From positions 1-10,016 of the forward strand of contig JAJQAT010000227.1 of the NCBI GenBank assembly GCA_021203665.1: a stretch of DNA of 10,016 bases, read 5' to 3'. Under the pieces are notes generated by a model. That model saw nothing but the letters and a program-made list of their open reading frames with translations. It was not told the DNA's origin and made no database searches. A program made the position numbers and the translations under genes. Shown here piece by piece: positions 5,076 to 10,016 of this stretch (the stretch's first letter is position 1; each line of letters starts with the position of its first letter). Origin of the DNA: Bacillota bacterium. GTDB lineage: Bacteria > Bacillota > Clostridia > UBA1381.

Positions 5076-6944
5076 TTACGCCTTTTTGCCTTTGCCCTTA
5101 TTCAGGAATATCAATGCGCCGGCAGCCAATGCCATAAGCACCACGCCGCCGATTATGAACGCGCCTGTACCCATGCCGCCTGTTGACGGGAGCGTCGAGC
5201 CGGTAAGGTTGATAAATTCGGTTGAGTAGTATGCGTAGTTGTTATAATCATAAGTACCCGTGCCGCCGGTTAAGGAACCTAACATATTATATATACCCGC
5301 TGTAGCTGAGCCGACATTCGGGCTGCCAGTTCCGTATGTATTTCTGAAAGCTAAGGTGTCAAGCGCGTATGTAGAGGCATTTACTCCGAAATACAGAGTA
5401 AAGAAGGAATCGCTTGTCGGCAGCTGATAGCCGTCCGGAGCGGTGGTCTCGACGAGCCTGTAATAGCCCTCGACATATTGACTGCTGTTAATCGTGCCGC
5501 CCAAGCCCTCTATATAGATATAGCCTGTGGTTGAGTCAGCCTCCAAATCATAGGTAAGCTCCGCGGATATTGTTCCTCCTCCGCTAATGCTGTAATCATA
5601 ATCGGAAACAGTAGCACTGCCGTCATAAACGAGGTAAACCGTAATATAGCCGGTTGTGCTTATAGCGGTATCCACGGTTTTCGCATATTTGATAAATTGA
5701 ATCTTATCCCAATACGAATCATCTGAGCTTTGATATGCGCTGCTGCTTGTCGAGTGATAAAGGTTAAACACCGCGCCGGAAAGAGTTTCGCTCGATGTGT
5801 TTATTTTTCTTATCTGCAAATCAAAGCAATATACCATTGCCGTGGATGTCAATTCCGCAGTTTCTGTGTAATCGGTTGAATCATAGCTGTAGTCAAGCTG
5901 GATTTCGTTTGTGTTCACCTGCACCGCGCTGTTGTTCAATACGGTGTCGTATGTAATGGTAAGCTCCTGCTCGGAGAAATCAGTTGCGTCAGGGAATATT
6001 ATGTAGAGATTTTGACCGTCAATATAATAATCGTAATCCTCGGTGCTGTATTGACTACTTCCGTTATATCCGGTCAATTCTCCGCTTGTTGAAGCTGTAA
6101 TATTGATATTCAACGAGCTTGCGTATGACAGACCGTCCGGAAGAGTATCGGTAAGCTTGTATATATATCCGCTAACAAAGCTCTCGGTGTCGGGCACATA
6201 CGCGGTAACCTTAAATGTTACGGTGTCGCCTATCATCGCGCTCGCGTAAGCCGAGTTTTTCGGGTTGGCGGTATCATTGTTTACCGTGTAGACGAGCTTT
6301 GTAAGCTCCGGCACGTCCGCCTTAAGCGTTGCCGTCGCCGACGGTGCCGCGGAGGTAAGCAATACCGCCGAACGCACCATTGCGCTGCTCTGTGTAATGG
6401 ATGTGGTATCGTAAATTAGGTAATAGCCGTAGTCAAGTCCCGTAACGGTAGTTTCCGTTACTCCGGAACCAAGCGTGGAAACCGTTGAAACAGGGTTAAT
6501 AGTTCCTGCGGATGCGTAATTCTTTGAATATATATAATTATAAAGCTGATTTGCAAATGAGCTTAAATCCGCCGCTGTAAATGTGCTTGCGGAGAGTGCG
6601 TTTATAACCGCCGTAATGCTGCCGTTGGTTTCAACCGTTCCCATCCACGGATCGTAAGTATTGCCTTCCGAATCCGTCCATCCGGTATAGAAGAAGTCAT
6701 AATAGACGTTGTTGCTTGAAGCGTCCGTGTACCAGTTATACGCAACGTCGCCGCTTGTGGTGGTTGTGGCGGAGAATATCTCATAGATGGCAAATGATCT
6801 GCCTTCAAGCGTATCGCCGTCGGCAGCTTTGATTGTGATAGTGCCGTCAGAAGCAGCCGACACGCCTATCGGCACCGCGGCGCTTATCATCAGAATGCTC
6901 ATCGCCATAATCAGCGCGAAAATTCTTTTAAATTTATTTTTCAT
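5076..6944 (-). CDS. Major pilin subunit with LPSTG sorting signal
   Basis: A 622-residue precursor of the pilus shaft. A signal peptide spans about 1-31. An N-terminal domain (about 35-205) is followed by an isopeptide-forming fimbrial D2-type domain (about 210-365; IGDTVTFKV at 238-246, LTDTLPDGL at 264-272, with Lys216, Asp266 and Asn346 as likely bond residues). A SpaA-type Cna_B domain (about 372-580) carries Lys380, the E-box YRLVETTAPDGY (495-506, Glu499) and Asn579. The anchor is LPSTG (585-589), a hydrophobic helix (about 592-614) and the tail NKGKGKKA. No exact YPK pilin motif is present; Lys208, just before the D2 domain, is the best positional candidate for the inter-subunit bond. 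An AAAGGGGA site lies eight bases before the ATG at 6944. It is the typical shaft protein upstream of a class C sortase. Confidence 0.93.
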   Translation of the reverse strand: MKNKFKRIFALIMAMSILMISAAVPIGVSAASDGTITIKAADGDTLEGRSFAIYEIFSATTTTSGDVAYNWYTDASSNNVYYDFFYTGWTDSEGNTYDPWMGTVETNGSITAVINALSASTFTAADLSSFANQLYNYIYSKNYASAGTINPVSTVSTLGSGVTETTVTGLDYGYYLIYDTTSITQSSAMVRSAVLLTSAAPSATATLKADVPELTKLVYTVNNDTANPKNSAYASAMIGDTVTFKVTAYVPDTESFVSGYIYKLTDTLPDGLSYASSLNINITASTSGELTGYNGSSQYSTEDYDYYIDGQNLYIIFPDATDFSEQELTITYDTVLNNSAVQVNTNEIQLDYSYDSTDYTETAELTSTAMVYCFDLQIRKINTSSETLSGAVFNLYHSTSSSAYQSSDDSYWDKIQFIKYAKTVDTAISTTGYITVYLVYDGSATVSDYDYSISGGGTISAELTYDLEADSTTGYIYIEGLGGTINSSQYVEGYYRLVETTAPDGYQLPTSDSFFTLYFGVNASTYALDTLAFRNTYGTGSPNVGSATAGIYNMLGSLTGGTGTYDYNNYAYYSTEFINLTGSTLPSTGGMGTGAFIIGGVVLMALAAGALIFLNKGKGKKA

Positions 6945-7000
6945 TTTTTGATTCCCCTTTTCGTTTTAATTTTTTGATCGGAGTTTTGTGTATTTATTGC

Positions 7001-7258
7001 GTTTCATTTGTGCTGTGGTGCATATTTTGATGTGGGAAGAATCCCTCATCCGTCACTCGCCTACGGCGCGCGACACCTTCCCCCAAGGGAAGGCTGCCAT
7101 ATTCGCCGCAAACCCTAAGCCTTCCCCTAAGGGGTGAACGATTTGCAAAGCAAATCGTAGGCTTAGAGCCGCAGGCTCGTAGCCGTAGCCAAAAAGGTGT
7201 CGGCGCAGCCGACGGATGAGGGTCGTTTCCCGCAAATATGTCAAAGCTCAAATGAAAC
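7001..7258. repeat. Family 2 MITE-like palindromic element
   Basis: The core has perfect 12-base inverted ends, CCCTCATCCGTC at 7043..7054 and its complement at 7211..7222. The inverted repeat continues imperfectly outwards to GTTTCATTTG at 7001..7010 and its complement at 7249..7258. Internal hairpins include CCTTCCC-CCAA-GGGAAGG (7076..7093) and GTCGGC-GCA-GCCGAC near the right core end. A 60-bp submodule shared with copy C lies at 7133..7195. It fills most of the 358-base gap between the adhesin stop and the pilin start (6945..7302); the rest is AT-rich flank without a clear promoter or simple T-tailed terminator. Confidence 0.78.
7133..7195. repeat. Shared hairpin submodule, second copy
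   Basis: Matches 4830..4890 closely. The hairpins are GATTTGC-AAA-GCAAATC and GAGCC-GCA-GGCTC, so both stems are unchanged while their loops differ from the first copy. It is in the same plus-strand orientation as the first copy although the host element differs. Confidence 0.8.
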
Positions 7259-7302
7259 AGTTTACTAATATTAATTATCGCCCCAAAGAGCGTGTGTACA
7301 AA

Positions 7303-10016
7303 TTACGATGTCCACCCCCTCTTTTTAAGGGTTATATATACAAGCGCGGCGAACATCATCATCGCGCCGGATATGGAATACAGGGTTCTGTGTCCGCCGG
7401 TTGCGGGGAGCAGAACCGCCTCGTAGTTTTCCACGATAATACTGTAGGCATTGGCGCTGTCAACATAGGCATAGCCGCCGTAGCTGCCGCTTACCGAAAC
7501 AGTATCATCGGTATTTATGGTTACATAAACCGCATCGGATATAAGCGAATATCCGTCCGGCGCCGTTGTCTCCGTCAGGAGGTAGGTGCCGTAGGGAATA
7601 TCGGTGAACGTCAGCGTTCCGTCCGTGCCGGACGTGAGCGTGAGCGCGTCAAAGCTTGAGTCAATCTCTAAATTATCATCCACAAGCCGGAGTCTGAACA
7701 CCGCTCCGGAAAGATATTCTCCGGTGTCGCCGTCTATTTTCGTTACGCGCAGACGAACGCTCTTTGTGTCGTTCGTTATGCCGATGCTTATATGTGTGCC
7801 GCTTGAATCTGTGGTCGTAGTCGGACCGGTGTAGGTCACAATGTAGCTGTCAAAGCTGCCGGAGCTTATGCTCTCGGAGCCTATCTTGGTTTCCAGCACC
7901 GACCAATTCAGCGCCGCGCCGTCGGCATAGAGCGGTACATCGTCCCAGGTGTACGTCCATACTCCCGCCGACGCGGTAAGCGTCACCTCGCTCGACCCTG
8001 TCCAGTTAGGCAGCAGCGCCGCCGCCGTTCGGTTGTCCGACATGAGCCACAGCGTTATATCCGCGGGTGTCGCGTCCGATGTCCAGGTTTTTGTAACCGT
8101 AATATCCGCGGTAGTCGGCGTGTTGTAAACAGTCAAAACGCCGTTGGAATACTCCGCGTAATCGCCTCCCTGCGTAACGGCAAGGGAGCCGGTTGAATTA
8201 TCTAATTGAATGTACTCCGTCGGCACCTCGTAGCCGGTTGGCGTCAGGGTTTCCCTAAATTCCAGCATATAATCCCTGTCAACCTCGACAGTGACATAGC
8301 CGTTATTGATAGTCAGGGTGTCCTCCGCACCGGTGCCGCCGGTGTTTTCGACATACGTACCGTCCGCGTCCACGTCAAAGGTGACCTTTTCGGTGCCGTA
8401 GCGGTAAACCTCGAATCCGGAGCCGCTCATTGTGTTTCCGGTCATGCTGTCCACCTTGCGGACGATTATTGTGTCCTCCGCGGTGTAGATGTTCGTGAAG
8501 TACACGTTAAGAGCCTCGTCCTCGCCGATGTCCTTTTGGTAAACCATGCCGTAAACGGTAACCGATGTGCCGGTTCCGGTTTGGGATTCGTTTCCGGTCG
8601 AGTCAACAACTCGGTAGGACGTGTATCGGCTGTATGTCGCGCCGACGTCCACATCCTTTTCGCTTATGACCCATTCCTCCTTATAGGTTACGTCCTCCAG
8701 AACCCAATGATATGTATCGGTTGCCGCGTCGTAATCGGTGTAGTTGGTTAGGTCAAACGTTTCGGAATCGCCGTCAAGCTGACTTGTCGCCGTGATGTAG
8801 AAGTCCGCCTTGTCGTCCGCGATTGAGTCCGCGTTGCCCTCAAAGGTTTTGTATATGTTTATGTCGCCCGTCTTGCGCACGAGCTTACCGTTGATATGCC
8901 AGCCGTCGAGCGAATCATACTTAAAGTTATACCAGCGTATCTCGTAGTAATCGGTCGTAAGCTCTGAAATTTTTACATCTATGCCGTCAACTATAAGCGT
9001 GGTATCGTCGTCAATCATCGACTTAAGCTGCGCGAAGGTGTACTCATCATCCGGAAAGTCGTAGAGGTACGGAATGCTGTCCGACTGATATTCCGCGAGG
9101 GCGCGCACCAGCAGATTGGACGCGTAGGAATTATCATCATTCGTAGTATCGCTGTCCGTAATATCGTAGCTTGCCGTGCCGTTATACACATAGGTCGTGA
9201 AAACAGGGTCCGTAAACAAATTCGTCGAGCTTCCCACCGACGCGTTATTCCACCTTACAAAGAAGTTTACCGTCGAGGTCGTATCATATGTCCATGAGCC
9301 CGTGAACGAAATCGTTCCGCCGGTTCCCGCCAGCGTGGTAAGCGTTGCCCAATCTATTTCCTCGCCCGCCGCGTATGTGTATGTCGTGTTGTTTACCGTA
9401 ACCGTCCAGCCGTCGAAATATACCGCGTAGTATCTGGTGTTATCCCATCGAATCATCAAGGCTTCAACTATCTGCTCCGACGGTGACGCGGTTGTAAACA
9501 GCTGTGACTGGTGCGCGGTGTAGCTGTAGGTGGTACTGCCGCTTCCCGCTTCGGTGATATAGGGCATATCGGCGGTATAGCCGTAATAGCCCTGATTGTA
9601 ATAGGTTTTGCTTGCCGCCGGTGCCTGCATCACGCTCGGATAGTTTAGGGTATATGTCACGGTGAGCGTTTCATCATGCTCCGTGAACGCAATATCCGCC
9701 GTCGGCGTATATGCCGCGCCGCTCGAATACGTATTGCCGCTCGTGTCCTCCCAGACGTAGTCCGTCGCGCGGAGCGTGATTGTGTCGCCGATAGGAACGT
9801 ATACCGTTTCAAGCAGACTGCCGCCCGCGTCATAGTAGGTTACGGTGTACGCCGCTTCGGTGAACGTGACATCGCCCGTCGGCGTATATGTTGCGCCGCT
9901 CGAGTATGAATCCGTACCGGTGATTGTCCAGCCGTAGCTCGTTGCCGCCAGCGTGACGCTGTCACCGATTTTAACGTATACCGTACTCGTTGTACCGTCA
10001 AGGTATTCGTAGGTTA
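7303..10016 (-). CDS. Large Cna_B adhesin with LPATG signal, probable pilus tip (5' end outside window)
   Basis: The frame stays open to the window edge, so an internal Met at 9660 is not taken as the start. 903 residues are visible; numbering is from the codon at 10012..10014. Two tandem repeats of about 59 residues (1-118) have a VTYYDAGG...IGDTITL pattern like InlB B-type or other bacterial surface repeats. A region of about 260 residues (119-380) is not recognised; it holds YAVYFDGWTV and NFFVRWNNAS stretches and ends in DGWHINGKLVRK. Four isopeptide-type domains follow, with likely bond residues Lys389/Glu452/Asn508, Lys520/Glu588/Asn631, Lys642/Glu708/Asn748 and Lys759/Glu815/Asn863. 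The last has the E-box TETTAPDGY. LPATG (869-873), a hydrophobic segment and KKRGWTS end the protein. Size, domain content and position before the shaft gene suggest the tip adhesin; ligand unknown. Confidence 0.92.
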   Translation of the reverse strand, partial: TYEYLDGTTSTVYVKIGDSVTLAATSYGWTITGTDSYSSGATYTPTGDVTFTEAAYTVTYYDAGGSLLETVYVPIGDTITLRATDYVWEDTSGNTYSSGAAYTPTADIAFTEHDETLTVTYTLNYPSVMQAPAASKTYYNQGYYGYTADMPYITEAGSGSTTYSYTAHQSQLFTTASPSEQIVEALMIRWDNTRYYAVYFDGWTVTVNNTTYTYAAGEEIDWATLTTLAGTGGTISFTGSWTYDTTSTVNFFVRWNNASVGSSTNLFTDPVFTTYVYNGTASYDITDSDTTNDDNSYASNLLVRALAEYQSDSIPYLYDFPDDEYTFAQLKSMIDDDTTLIVDGIDVKISELTTDYYEIRWYNFKYDSLDGWHINGKLVRKTGDINIYKTFEGNADSIADDKADFYITATSQLDGDSETFDLTNYTDYDAATDTYHWVLEDVTYKEEWVISEKDVDVGATYSRYTSYRVVDSTGNESQTGTGTSVTVYGMVYQKDIGEDEALNVYFTNIYTAEDTIIVRKVDSMTGNTMSGSGFEVYRYGTEKVTFDVDADGTYVENTGGTGAEDTLTINNGYVTVEVDRDYMLEFRETLTPTGYEVPTEYIQLDNSTGSLAVTQGGDYAEYSNGVLTVYNTPTTADITVTKTWTSDATPADITLWLMSDNRTAAALLPNWTGSSEVTLTASAGVWTYTWDDVPLYADGAALNWSVLETKIGSESISSGSFDSYIVTYTGPTTTTDSSGTHISIGITNDTKSVRLRVTKIDGDTGEYLSGAVFRLRLVDDNLEIDSSFDALTLTSGTDGTLTFTDIPYGTYLLTETTAPDGYSLISDAVYVTINTDDTVSVSGSYGGYAYVDSANAYSIIVENYEAVLLPATGGHRTLYSISGAMMMFAALVYITLKKRGWTS
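9661..10014 (-). repeat. Two tandem surface-protein repeats, about 177 bases each
   Basis: The word GTCGGCGTATATG occurs at 9701 and again at 9878, and the surrounding codons align with a period of 177 bases (59 residues). Both units encode IGD[S/T][V/I]TL, YSSGA[T/A]YTPT and a following FTE. More copies may continue beyond the window edge. Confidence 0.75.

Noticed and set aside
4601..5186. Open frames of 88 and 95 codons across the pilin/sortase gap.
   Set aside because: They read through the inverted element C and the ends of the neighbouring genes in the wrong frame, with no domain and no credible start signal.
6255..6266. NPKN in the major pilin (residues 227-230) as the YPKN pilin motif.
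   Set aside because: It lies after the probable first strand and Lys216 of the D2 domain, whereas the pilin motif should precede that domain. Lys208 fits the position better.
7223..7250. A minus-strand TTGACA (around 7238..7243) as the -35 box of a pilin promoter.
   Set aside because: No -10-like sequence occurs at the right distance; the position is taken by the GC-rich end of the family 2 element.
6994..7251. Short minus-strand frames with an LPLGEG-type peptide over the family 2 element.
   Set aside because: They are translations of the palindromic repeat itself, a common source of false small proteins in these genomes.
9655..9660. An internal ATG at 9660 as the start of the tip adhesin.
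   Set aside because: The frame is open for 118 further codons to the window edge and encodes repeats that match each other, and no signal peptide follows this Met.

Overview
The window reads as a piece of a Gram-positive Clostridia-type genome, probably a gut Oscillospiraceae/Ruminococcaceae-like organism. The evidence is LPXTG-type sorting signals, Cna_B/SpaA isopeptide domains, two sortases, Shine-Dalgarno sites of the AGGAGG type, and palindromic intergenic repeats of a kind I associate with such genomes. The genus cannot be fixed from the sequence alone.

All convincing genes lie on the minus strand and are transcribed from high to low coordinates. In transcription order they are: (1) a large Cna_B-rich surface adhesin, cut off at the right edge and ending in LPATG (7303..10016), the likely pilus tip; (2) a 622-residue major pilin ending in LPSTG (5076..6944); (3) a class C pilus-polymerising sortase (3901..4719); (4) a small AT-rich DUF559 endonuclease-like gene (3264..3629), which looks like an intruder; (5) a 751-residue Cna_B protein with two long Pro/Thr/Ser-rich stretches and an IPQTG signal (708..2963), the likely basal or wall-anchoring pilin; (6) a second, different sortase (98..730) that overlaps gene 5; and (7) a strong intrinsic terminator (64..90). 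Together they make a tip-shaft-base sortase pilus locus. The class C enzyme would polymerise the fibre, and the terminal sortase may attach the base to peptidoglycan.

The unusual part is between the genes. The junctions tip/shaft, shaft/sortase C and sortase C/base all carry hairpin-rich, MITE-like palindromic elements. Two 179-bp copies (3068..3246 and 3653..3831) are identical and flank the DUF559 gene as direct repeats. A half-copy (3838..3902) ends on the class C sortase stop codon. A diverged inverted copy (4799..5032) sits between pilin and sortase. A second family (7001..7258) sits between adhesin and pilin and shares a 60-bp submodule with the inverted copy. In the first family the framework is conserved while hairpin stems are exchanged for different sequences that still pair. 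Only the base/second-sortase junction lacks an element, because those two genes overlap.

The best candidates for something new are the DUF559/repeat cassette and the use of folded elements as possible expression dividers inside a pilus operon. No rRNA, tRNA, CRISPR array or convincing promoter was seen.
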